34,202 bases of DNA from Oscillospiraceae bacterium (GTDB lineage Bacteria; Bacillota; Clostridia; Oscillospirales; Acutalibacteraceae). The DNA lies in contig JAQVFM010000017.1 in the NCBI GenBank assembly GCA_028697255.1, positions 1 through 34,202 of the forward strand. The letters are read 5' to 3'. Under the pieces are notes generated by a model, which did not search any database, was not told where the DNA came from, and saw nothing but the letters and a program-made list of their open reading frames with translations. How positions within the stretch are numbered: position 1 is the first letter of the stretch; every line of letters begins with the position of its first letter. The position numbers were made by a program, and so were the translations under genes. Shown here piece by piece: positions 26,664-34,202 of this stretch.

Positions 26664-27856
26664 GATAACATATTTTCCTCCTTTTTGCCAATATGTTTTT
26701 TGGCATAGATTTCTTCAGGACGACAAGCAGCAGTCAACAGAAACAACGCACAAAGCGAAAGCAATGCCGCAGAAGCTGCCGCGTTGGTTGAAAACGGTAA
26801 TATCAGAGCGTCTGAAGATGGACGGAACGCCGGTACTGCCACCGGTATAAAACGAAACAGCAACACGCTGAAAAGCCCGCCCAGAACTGCATGCAGTACA
26901 CGAAAAACAAAAAAACCGCGGTCAATTAACGCCAAGCCTTGCAAAGACGCGGCAATTTGACAGTGTACCGAGATGCCGCCAAAGCCCAGCGCCATTCCAA
27001 GAATTAGCGGGGCTGCGATGCCTGTTCGGGCAGCCTCCACAGTGCCGCAGCTTACCTCAAGTATGCAGGGGAAAATGCATTTTAATATATCTTTTAGGGT
27101 ATCAGATTGCCATATTGCGTTAAAAAGTCCGGCTGCGCGTGTTTGAAACCAATTTGGAAAGCCGCTTGCATCGCCAAGTGACAGCACTGCTGCAAAAAGC
27201 ACTATAAAGCCACACATCAGTAAAATTGATCGGCAGGCGTTGCCGACCGATTCCACAAAACAGTATGCAGCAGACGGATTGTTAATCGGTTTTGTTATGG
27301 GCTTTTTGGACGGCACCGTGCAGACATCCGATGAAAAAAACCGCAAAAAAATCCCTATTATCAAAGAGGCTGCAATATGTGCCGCATAAAGCATAACTCC
27401 GTATTTGACATTTCCCATCAAGCCTGCACCAACTGCGCTAATAATGAAGGCCGGCCCCCCGTTAATGCAAAAAAAGAGCATGCGCTTAGCCTGTTCTCTT
27501 GTTATCATTTCGCTTCTTGCAAGCTGCCCTACAGCTATTCCGCCAGCCGGATAACCCCCGATTAAGCTGATTAGGATTGCAGGGGCACAACAACCGGGCA
27601 AATTAAATATAAAGCGCACGGGTCGTTCCAGCAGCTTGCCGATTTTATCGCTTATACCCGATCTTATTATAAAATCAGCAAGAACCAAAAATGGAAACAG
27701 TGACGGAATTATAACCGATGAGCAGATTGCAAGCCCCCTGCTGATTCCCGTTGAAACGGCATGCGGCCATGTAAGCAAAAGCCAGCCGGCGGTAGTACAG
27801 GCAGCCAAAAGAATAAAAGTTGTAAGAGTGGACTTCCGTATAACTTTGACAAACAT
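26660..27856 (-). CDS. ylbJ: Sporulation integral membrane protein YlbJ (nucleoside recognition/Gate domain)
   Basis: FPFLVLADFIIRSG, SLIGGYPAGGIAVGQLARSEMITREQAKRMLFFCINGGPAFIISAVG. Confidence 0.92.
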   Translation of the reverse strand: MFVKVIRKSTLTTFILLAACTTAGWLLLTWPHAVSTGISRGLAICSSVIIPSLFPFLVLADFIIRSGISDKIGKLLERPVRFIFNLPGCCAPAILISLIGGYPAGGIAVGQLARSEMITREQAKRMLFFCINGGPAFIISAVGAGLMGNVKYGVMLYAAHIAASLIIGIFLRFFSSDVCTVPSKKPITKPINNPSAAYCFVESVGNACRSILLMCGFIVLFAAVLSLGDASGFPNWFQTRAAGLFNAIWQSDTLKDILKCIFPCILEVSCGTVEAARTGIAAPLILGMALGFGGISVHCQIAASLQGLALIDRGFFVFRVLHAVLGGLFSVLLFRFIPVAVPAFRPSSDALILPFSTNAAASAALLSLCALFLLTAACRPEEIYAKKHIGKKEENMLS

Positions 27857-28012
27857 TTATCTCTTCCTTTCAAGCAAAGCGGATGCCGTTTGTGATTGTT
27901 TATGGTGTTGCATTCATTCCTATGCTTGTCAGTCCGCATTTTTATGTTTGCGGCCGCATATTTTGTTGTAGGTGTTTTTGAAACAGCGAAAAAGGCTGCT
28001 TATTAAATATAT

Positions 28013-28342
28013 TTGGAAGGAACTGTTTCTATGAGCGTTGCCAGATCAAAAAGTCGAAAAAAGAAAAATAGTAACAAGCCTACCGCTTTGTCCGAGCGGG
28101 TAGAACATATGCTCGAGCTGCCTGTCGGGTCATTAAGCGGTGCTGTGCGGATTGAGCTTTTGGGAAACCAGCGGGCCGTTGTAGACGGCTGCAGAGGAAT
28201 AATCGAATACAGTGACGGACTTATCCGAATGCAGACAGGCAGTGGCATGATTCGTTTTACCGGCAACGTATTAAGCATCAGTTGTCTTACCGAAGACAGC
28301 GCTGTTATTGAAGGATCGATTCTGTCTTTGGAATATTTATAG
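28013..28342 (+). CDS. yqfC: YabP/YqfC family sporulation protein
   Basis: ELPVGSLSGAVRIELLGNQRAVVDGCRGIIEYSDGLIRMQTGSGMIRFTGNVLSI; upstream of yqfD. Confidence 0.9.
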   Translation: MEGTVSMSVARSKSRKKKNSNKPTALSERVEHMLELPVGSLSGAVRIELLGNQRAVVDGCRGIIEYSDGLIRMQTGSGMIRFTGNVLSISCLTEDSAVIEGSILSLEYL

Positions 28343-28380
28343 AAGCTATTAGAAGCTTTAACAAGACTCGGGGGGTCTAT

Positions 28381-29562
28381 ATGTTTTTAATAAGATTTAT
28401 GAGATGGTTGTTCGGGTGGGTCAAACTCGAAGCTGAAGGGGGCTTTCCGGAAAGGTTGCTTAATCTTACGGCAATGGAGGGAATTGAGCTGTGGGGTGTT
28501 TGCAGACAGGGAGTCAAGATGACAGCATGCTGCCCTGTACGCCAGTATAAAAAATTAAGGCTACCCGCTCGCAAAACAGGAATGAGAATACATGTTACAA
28601 AGCGGTATGGGCTGCCTTTTTTAATTAGGCGTTATCGTTCGCGTGCAGGTGCAGCTATTGGTCTTGTGGCTTTTTTTCTTGTACTTCATCTTTTCTCACA
28701 AAGGGTATGGGTGGTTGAGGTACGGGGCAATAAAGAATCAGACTCCAGCGAAATACTTGAGGTAATGGAGCAGTTCGGAGTCAAGGTGGGTGCCGATTTA
28801 TCAACATTGGATATTGATACATTGCAGCTTGAGGCGCTTAAAAAGCTCCCTCATTTAGCATGGTGCGTTGTAAATACTCAGGGCAGTATTGCTTATATCG
28901 ATGTAACAGAACGCATTCCGACTCCCGAGCTTTCAAACACCGATATTCCTTCAAATATTAAGGCGAAATGCGACGGGCGCATAGAATCAGTCGAGGTTTA
29001 TACGGGTCAGGCTATGGTGCAAAAGGGAGATGCCGTTGCCAAGGGCATGCTCCTTGTCAGCGGCGTTATTGAAAGCAAAGTTGGCCCTATTCTGCGCAGG
29101 TCGCAAGCACGTATACTTGCCAGAACCAATCGCAGTCTTGAAGTAAAGGTGCCTCTAAAAGAAACGCACATGAAATCCAACGGACAAGTGCTGCTGCGCC
29201 CTTCTTTGCATTTGTTTACACTTGATATTCCCATGTACACAGACGGGAAAATTGAGCAGCAAAACAAGCTTACGGTGTCACGCGTGATGCTTGATGTAAA
29301 CGGTATTGAGCTTCCGGTTGGCATCATACAGCGAAGATATGATATGTTAAGCCCGGTTGAAATCAAGCGTACCGAGCAGCAGGCCGAGCATCTTGCAAAA
29401 CAGCGGCTTGAAAAGAAAAAAGCAAACGAGCTAAGTAGCGTTCAGATTGTTTCATCTTCGGAAAATGGAGAAATTCAAGACGGCCAATATGTGATTCGGG
29501 GCGAATACACATGTATCGAAGATATTTGCATGGAAGAGCAGATAATCATTGATCGTACATAA
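28381..29562 (+). CDS. yqfD: Sporulation protein YqfD
   Basis: ERLLNLTAMEGIELWGV, TKRYGLPFLIRRYRSRAGAAIGL, FSQRVWVVEVRGN. Confidence 0.92.
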   Translation: MFLIRFMRWLFGWVKLEAEGGFPERLLNLTAMEGIELWGVCRQGVKMTACCPVRQYKKLRLPARKTGMRIHVTKRYGLPFLIRRYRSRAGAAIGLVAFFLVLHLFSQRVWVVEVRGNKESDSSEILEVMEQFGVKVGADLSTLDIDTLQLEALKKLPHLAWCVVNTQGSIAYIDVTERIPTPELSNTDIPSNIKAKCDGRIESVEVYTGQAMVQKGDAVAKGMLLVSGVIESKVGPILRRSQARILARTNRSLEVKVPLKETHMKSNGQVLLRPSLHLFTLDIPMYTDGKIEQQNKLTVSRVMLDVNGIELPVGIIQRRYDMLSPVEIKRTEQQAEHLAKQRLEKKKANELSSVQIVSSSENGEIQDGQYVIRGEYTCIEDICMEEQIIIDRT

Positions 29563-29714
29563 TAGCTAACAAATACTACTTGCAGGCATTGTTTACATTT
29601 ACAATAACAAATACAATAATAAAAAATTTGTGTAAAATGTGCAATGACAAATAAAAAATTTATGGTATAATATATATATTCGGGGTTAAAATTCGGTATA
29701 TTTGCATCGGAAGT

Positions 29715-30728
29715 GTGATTTCTTTAATGTTTGAACAGGTTCTGAATCTGGACCGTATGGAGCAAGCGGTATCGCTGTTTGGTAATTTTGATGAAAACGT
29801 TCGTTTGATTGAAAAGCATTATCACGTCGATATTGTAAGCCGCGGTACCGATATTAAAGTTTCGGGTGAACCCGAATCCGTTGCCAAAGCTTTTCGTGCA
29901 ATACAGGGGCTGCTAAAGCTTATTAACCGGGGTGAGCTGCTTAATGAGCAGAATATACGTTATGTGCTAATGCTGGTTGACGAGGGCAGCGACGAAGAGC
30001 TGCCACAATTATCGTCTGACAGTATTTGTATAACCTCCAAGGGGCGTCCGGTAAAGCCAAAAACACTTGGCCAGAAGAACTATGTTGAGTCGATACGAGA
30101 CAATACGATTGTGCTGGGCATAGGACCTGCCGGCACCGGAAAGACATATCTTGCCGTTGCAATGGCGGTCAACGCTTTTCGTGCAAAAGAGGTAAACCGC
30201 ATAATTTTAACCCGTCCCGCTGTCGAAGCCGGAGAAAAGCTCGGCTTTTTACCCGGAGATTTGCAGTCTAAAGTCGACCCGTATTTACGCCCTCTTTACG
30301 ATGCTTTATTCGATATGCTGGGAGCCGAAAGCTATCAGAAATATATTGAGCGCGGAAATATTGAAGTGGCGCCACTTGCTTATATGAGGGGACGCACCCT
30401 TGATGACAGCTTTATAATCCTGGATGAGGCACAAAACACCACGCCGGAACAAATGAAAATGTTTTTAACCAGACTTGGGTATAATTCCAAGATGGTTGTA
30501 ACCGGCGACATTACGCAGATTGATTTGCCCGAAGGCCGCCGCAGCGGACTTAAGGAGGTTGTCAAGGTTCTTAGGGGAGTCGATGGCATTGGAATTTGCA
30601 TGTTCAACCAAAAGGATGTTGTCAGGCATCAGTTGGTTCAAAAAATAATACAGGCTTTTGAAAAATATGAGAAATTAAACGAAGGGAAACGAGTAAGAGG
30701 TTATGGACAAAATAAAAGTAGTTATTGA
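29715..30728 (+). CDS. phoH: PhoH family protein
   Basis: LGIGPAGTGKTYLAVAMAVNAF, LTRPAVEAGEKLGFLPGDLQSKVDPYLRPLYDAL, IILDEAQNTTPEQMKMFLTRLG. Confidence 0.97.
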   Translation: MISLMFEQVLNLDRMEQAVSLFGNFDENVRLIEKHYHVDIVSRGTDIKVSGEPESVAKAFRAIQGLLKLINRGELLNEQNIRYVLMLVDEGSDEELPQLSSDSICITSKGRPVKPKTLGQKNYVESIRDNTIVLGIGPAGTGKTYLAVAMAVNAFRAKEVNRIILTRPAVEAGEKLGFLPGDLQSKVDPYLRPLYDALFDMLGAESYQKYIERGNIEVAPLAYMRGRTLDDSFIILDEAQNTTPEQMKMFLTRLGYNSKMVVTGDITQIDLPEGRRSGLKEVVKVLRGVDGIGICMFNQKDVVRHQLVQKIIQAFEKYEKLNEGKRVRGYGQNKSSY

Positions 30729-31212
30729 AAACAAACAAAAAACGGTTCGTATTCCAACAGGGGTCAGGCTGTTAATACGGCGCTGTTGCCACGCAACGCT
30801 TGAGCTTGAGGGATTTAAGGGTTCGGCAGAAATAGGTGTCTCAATTGTCGACGACGACCAAATTCGACAGATAAACAATGAACACAGAAAAATCGACTCG
30901 ACTACCGATGTGCTTTCTTTCCCGCTCGGCAAGGACGGCAAATATGACATAAATCCCGAAAACGGTGCCTATATGCTGGGTGATATTATATTGTCTATTG
31001 AGCGCGCTCAGGAACAGGCAGAGCGTTTTGGTCATTCGCTGCAGAGGGAAATAGGATACTTAGTTGTACATTCAGTTTTGCATTTGCTGGGATACGACCA
31101 TGTTGACGGTGGACTCGAGGCAGTGCGCATGAGAGAGCGGGAGGAAACCGTAATGGCGTCTGTTGGACTTCCGCGAGGCGCAAGTTATGTGTTTAATCAA
31201 GATGAGAGATAA
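30703..31212 (+). CDS. ybeY: rRNA maturation RNase YbeY
   Basis: NNEHRKIDSTTDVLSFPLG, HSVLHLLGYDH zinc motif. Confidence 0.96.
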   Translation: MDKIKVVIENKQKTVRIPTGVRLLIRRCCHATLELEGFKGSAEIGVSIVDDDQIRQINNEHRKIDSTTDVLSFPLGKDGKYDINPENGAYMLGDIILSIERAQEQAERFGHSLQREIGYLVVHSVLHLLGYDHVDGGLEAVRMREREETVMASVGLPRGASYVFNQDER

Positions 31213-31217
31213 ACTAT

Positions 31218-31679
31218 ATGAAATCATTTTTAAACAGCTTTTTAAATGCAGCTAACGGTATATGGTTTTGCATTCGCTATGAAAGAAATTTCAGAATTCA
31301 TCTAATTGCTTCGGCCTATGTACTGGGTTTTGCACCGTTGTTTTCTTTGTCGTATGTTGAATGGGCTGTGCTTTTGCTAACGATAGCGATTGTTTTGGTG
31401 GCAGAGGCTATTAACACTGCGGTTGAGCATACTGTGGATTTGTTATCACCTGACACACATCCTGCCGCCCGTATTGCAAAGGATACGGCTGCTGCCGCTG
31501 TTTTGGTGTGTACTGTGGTTTCGGTCGCTGTCGGAATTTTGATTTTTGGTCGTCCGATCATGCTGCTGCAGGTTTTTAAGAGTATAATATCGTCACCTTT
31601 AAAATTAGTGTTGCTTGCGACGTCTTTAGTTTTATCAATATGGTTTATCATAAAAGGTGGATATAAAAAGGCATCCTAA
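31218..31679 (+). CDS. dgkA: Diacylglycerol/undecaprenol kinase family protein
   Basis: GIWFCIRYERNFRIHLIAS, EAINTAVEHTVDLLSPDTHPAARIAKDTAAAAVLV. Confidence 0.94.
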   Translation: MKSFLNSFLNAANGIWFCIRYERNFRIHLIASAYVLGFAPLFSLSYVEWAVLLLTIAIVLVAEAINTAVEHTVDLLSPDTHPAARIAKDTAAAAVLVCTVVSVAVGILIFGRPIMLLQVFKSIISSPLKLVLLATSLVLSIWFIIKGGYKKAS

Positions 31680-31746
31680 TACCTGTAAAGCTTTAAAAAT
31701 AAGCTTAAAAATAATAAATATTATGACGACTAATAGGAAGAGTTTA

Positions 31747-32664
31747 ATGATAGATGATTTTAAAGCAAACCATACAAAAACAGCCTTTATTGCAGTTATA
31801 GGTCTGCCCAACGTGGGGAAATCCACATTGATAAACACGCTTGTCGGCAAAAAAGTCACAATTGTTTCGGACAAGCCGCAAACTACGCGCAACCGCATTA
31901 TGGCGGTGCTCACACAAGGACAGATGCAATTTGTTTTTGTTGACACGCCCGGTTCACACCGTCCGCGTACACGGCTGGGCGAATTTATGGTTAAGTCTAT
32001 TAGCGAGGCTGTGGCCGGAGTTGACGCCGCGGTGCTTGTTACTGAACCTAATATTTGCATAAGGCAAGAGGAATTGAATCTTTTAAATCAATGCAGGCGA
32101 AAAAAACTGCCTGTTGTTCTTGCCCTCAACAAAACAGACAAGCTGACCGATAAAACAAAGCTTCTCAAAATAATAGACACTTGGCAAAGCAAATACAATT
32201 TTGCCGCTGTGGTGCCAATTTCGGCACTGAATGGCGATGGTGTCAAAGACCTTATTTCAGAGCTTTATGCTTTTGCGGTTGACAGCCCTCATTTCTTTCC
32301 CGACGATATGTCGAGCGATATGACCGAAAACATGATTACGGCAGAGCTTATACGCGAAAAGGTTTTGCAGTTTTTACGCGAAGAGATTCCACATGGAGTT
32401 GCTGTCGTAGTTGAGAGCATAAATGAACGCAATTCACGGAATGGTCTTATTCTGGATATTGAAGCAACAATATTCTGTGAGCGTGAAAACCATAAGGGTA
32501 TAATCATAGGCAGCCGCGGACAAATGCTTAGTCAAATAGGAAAAGCGGCCCGTGAAGAGCTTGAGCAGATGTTTGATACAAAGGTCAACCTTCAATGCCG
32601 TGTCAAGGCGAGAGAGGATTGGCGCAATCGGCAGCGTTATCTTAAAAGCTTTGGTTATAAATGA
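31747..32664 (+). CDS. era: GTPase Era
   Basis: IGLPNVGKSTLINTLVGKKVTIVSDKPQTTRNRIMAVLTQGQMQFVFVDTPG, KH domain IIGSRGQMLSQIGKAAREELEQMFDTKVNLQCRVKAREDWRN. Exact start uncertain. Confidence 0.96.
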   Translation: MIDDFKANHTKTAFIAVIGLPNVGKSTLINTLVGKKVTIVSDKPQTTRNRIMAVLTQGQMQFVFVDTPGSHRPRTRLGEFMVKSISEAVAGVDAAVLVTEPNICIRQEELNLLNQCRRKKLPVVLALNKTDKLTDKTKLLKIIDTWQSKYNFAAVVPISALNGDGVKDLISELYAFAVDSPHFFPDDMSSDMTENMITAELIREKVLQFLREEIPHGVAVVVESINERNSRNGLILDIEATIFCERENHKGIIIGSRGQMLSQIGKAAREELEQMFDTKVNLQCRVKAREDWRNRQRYLKSFGYK

Positions 32665-32761
32665 TATGGCTTTTGTGAACATTTTCCGGTATTTGTTTCC
32701 GCGTATGTGAAGCACACATGTGCGTATCATAATTTTATCAGATTAAACTGGAGGCATGAGT

Positions 32762-32923
32762 ATGAAACGCTTTGACATGTGGGATGCCTTTGCTAAAACC
32801 GGCAGGATTGAAGATTATCTTAGATACCGTGGAGTCGATGTATATAATGTAAAGCGCGGGGAGGTACGGCACCGGGATGACAACCGACGCCCTGATAATA
32901 AGGGAGAACAACAATATCGGTGA
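32762..32923 (+). CDS. yqzL: YqzL-like small protein, 53 aa, not in the supplied ORF track
   Basis: MKRFDMWDAFAKTGRIEDYLRYRGVDVYNVKRGEVRHRDDNRRPDNKGEQQYR*; located between era and recO, overlapping the recO start; TGGAGG RBS. Confidence 0.72.
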   Translation: MKRFDMWDAFAKTGRIEDYLRYRGVDVYNVKRGEVRHRDDNRRPDNKGEQQYR

Positions 32924-33623
32924 GGCAGACCGTTTTGTTACAGCACTCACGCGCGAGTTGGGAGTTGTGCGCGCTTCAGCCCGGGGCGCAAGGAATATAA
33001 AAAGCCGCAATTCATCTGCGACACAATTATTTTCATATTCCCGCCTGGCGCTGCGCCGTGGGCGGGATAAATACATAATTACGGACGCAAAACCCATTAC
33101 GGTTTTTTTTGGTTTAAGGTCAGATATTGAAAAGCTTGCGCTTGCCCAGTATTTTTGTGAACTGGTAGGCGTGCTCGCTCCGCGTGAGGAACCCGCGGAG
33201 GATGTTTTGCGTTTAATGCTAAATGCCCTGCACTTTCTTGCCGACGGCAGCCGCAACCCAAAGCTTATAAAGGCTGTACTTGAGTTGCGCCTTTTAGCAA
33301 TGTCCGGGTTTATGCCCGATTTGACGGCCTGTTTTGAATGTGGTGCATTTGAAGGCCCAATGTGGTTTTTGCCCGAGCAGGGGAGGATTATATGCGGCGG
33401 TTGCAGTCCGCATCGTCCTATTCAAAACTGCTGCCGAATTTCAATAAATGTACTATTTGCAATGCGCCATATATTATATTCAGAATTTGAAAAATGCTTT
33501 TCGTTTACGATGTCGGATAACGGACTGTCACAGCTTGCCGATTATACCGAGAATTATATGCGAATTCAGCTCGGTCGCGGGTTTAAGACATTGGATTTTT
33601 ATAATACGCTTAAAACTGTATAG
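32877..33623 (+). CDS. recO: DNA repair protein RecO
   Basis: ALIIRENNNIGEADRFVTALTRELGVVRASARGARN...; CFECGAF...CGGC zinc motif. Confidence 0.92.
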   Translation: MTTDALIIRENNNIGEADRFVTALTRELGVVRASARGARNIKSRNSSATQLFSYSRLALRRGRDKYIITDAKPITVFFGLRSDIEKLALAQYFCELVGVLAPREEPAEDVLRLMLNALHFLADGSRNPKLIKAVLELRLLAMSGFMPDLTACFECGAFEGPMWFLPEQGRIICGGCSPHRPIQNCCRISINVLFAMRHILYSEFEKCFSFTMSDNGLSQLADYTENYMRIQLGRGFKTLDFYNTLKTV

Positions 33624-33654
33624 ATAAGTACAGGTTTATGGGGGATAAGCTTAT

Positions 33655-34202
33655 ATGGCTAACAAAGAGATTCATGGTCGTTATGGTTTGGGTTTTTCCC
33701 GTTTTCTTTTTGCAATGGCAGTAATCATGATTTTGCTATTACAGCTTATGTCTTTTTTTGTGGCTCTTAACGGCGGATACAACATCCGGCATGCCCTTGT
33801 TTTTATGTTGGTGCCGATGATTGGGCCCCTGTTTTGCTGTTTTCAACTAATGCTTGCCGGTACGGGTGCGCCAATGATATTGGTAGCACTTTTTGTGCCA
33901 TGTTCACTTTCTATTCTTGGATGGGCACGAATTTGTGATGATTGCAAAAATGCATTTAATTCGGGCATTGACTTTAATGGCAGTCAATACAATAAAAACG
34001 TACCTTTAAAAATACTGTCTGAACAGACATTGCCGAAAAACAGCTCCTCACAAACCATTAAGCCTATGCCAAAACCTCAGCCGCTGCCCGTGGACAGCCC
34101 GCCTCCAAAACCGCAGCCGCTGCCCATAAACATCCCGCCTCCAAAACCGCAGCCACTGCCCATTAAGCCTGAAAATCTTAGACAAAAAAATGATAAAACT
34201 GA
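33655..34202 (+). CDS. Membrane protein with proline-rich repeat tail, truncated at the window end
   Basis: Open frame from ATG 33655 to the edge: MANKEIHGRYGLGFSRFLFAMAVIMILLLQLMSFFVALNGG... with KPQPLPVDSPPP KPQPLPINIPPP KPQPLPIKPENL. No stop seen. Confidence 0.7.
   Translation, partial: MANKEIHGRYGLGFSRFLFAMAVIMILLLQLMSFFVALNGGYNIRHALVFMLVPMIGPLFCCFQLMLAGTGAPMILVALFVPCSLSILGWARICDDCKNAFNSGIDFNGSQYNKNVPLKILSEQTLPKNSSSQTIKPMPKPQPLPVDSPPPKPQPLPINIPPPKPQPLPIKPENLRQKNDKT
34069..34170 (+). repeat. 36-bp tandem repeat encoding KPQPLP...PPP, about 2.8 units
   Basis: CCAAAACC(T/G)CAGCC(G/A)CTGCCC... units at 34069, 34105 and 34141. Confidence 0.8.

Overview
The window is a chromosomal segment of a spore-forming, Clostridia-like Firmicute (yqfC/yqfD/ylbJ present). 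From left to right it contains: an Hsp20 gene and a short unlisted CDS; remnants of an F-type ATP synthase operon (intact atpZ and atpI next to only the C-terminal third of atpA); a corrinoid methyl-transfer locus at about 2.8-9.9 kb (UroD/MtaA-like protein with a C-terminal thioredoxin-like domain, COG0523/CobW GTPase, RACo/RamA-like Fe-S reactivase, DUF1638 protein, PocR-AraC-like regulator, MtaC-like corrinoid protein); an L,D-transpeptidase; a glycerol-phosphate polymer module (two CDP-glycerol glycerophosphotransferases, tagD, tagG, tagH); the rimP-nusA-ylxR-ylxQ-infB-rbfA-nrnA-truB-ribF operon, in which RibF is fused to a HAD phosphatase; galM, fabG-like SDR, a Cys-rich small protein and ylbJ on the minus strand; and the yqfC-yqfD-phoH-ybeY-dgkA-era-yqzL-recO cluster ending in a truncated proline-rich membrane ORF. 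The best candidates for new biology are the corrinoid locus without a recognisable MttB/MtaB-type methyltransferase (its UroD-Trx protein has a changed zinc-ligand motif) and the RibF-HAD fusion. A MITE-like repeat family with inverted GGGCGACC/GGTCGCCC-type arms recurs in intergenic regions, with one copy flanked by an apparent 7-bp target-site duplication. No rRNA, tRNA or CRISPR was recognised. All family calls are from motif recognition by eye; no database search was run.
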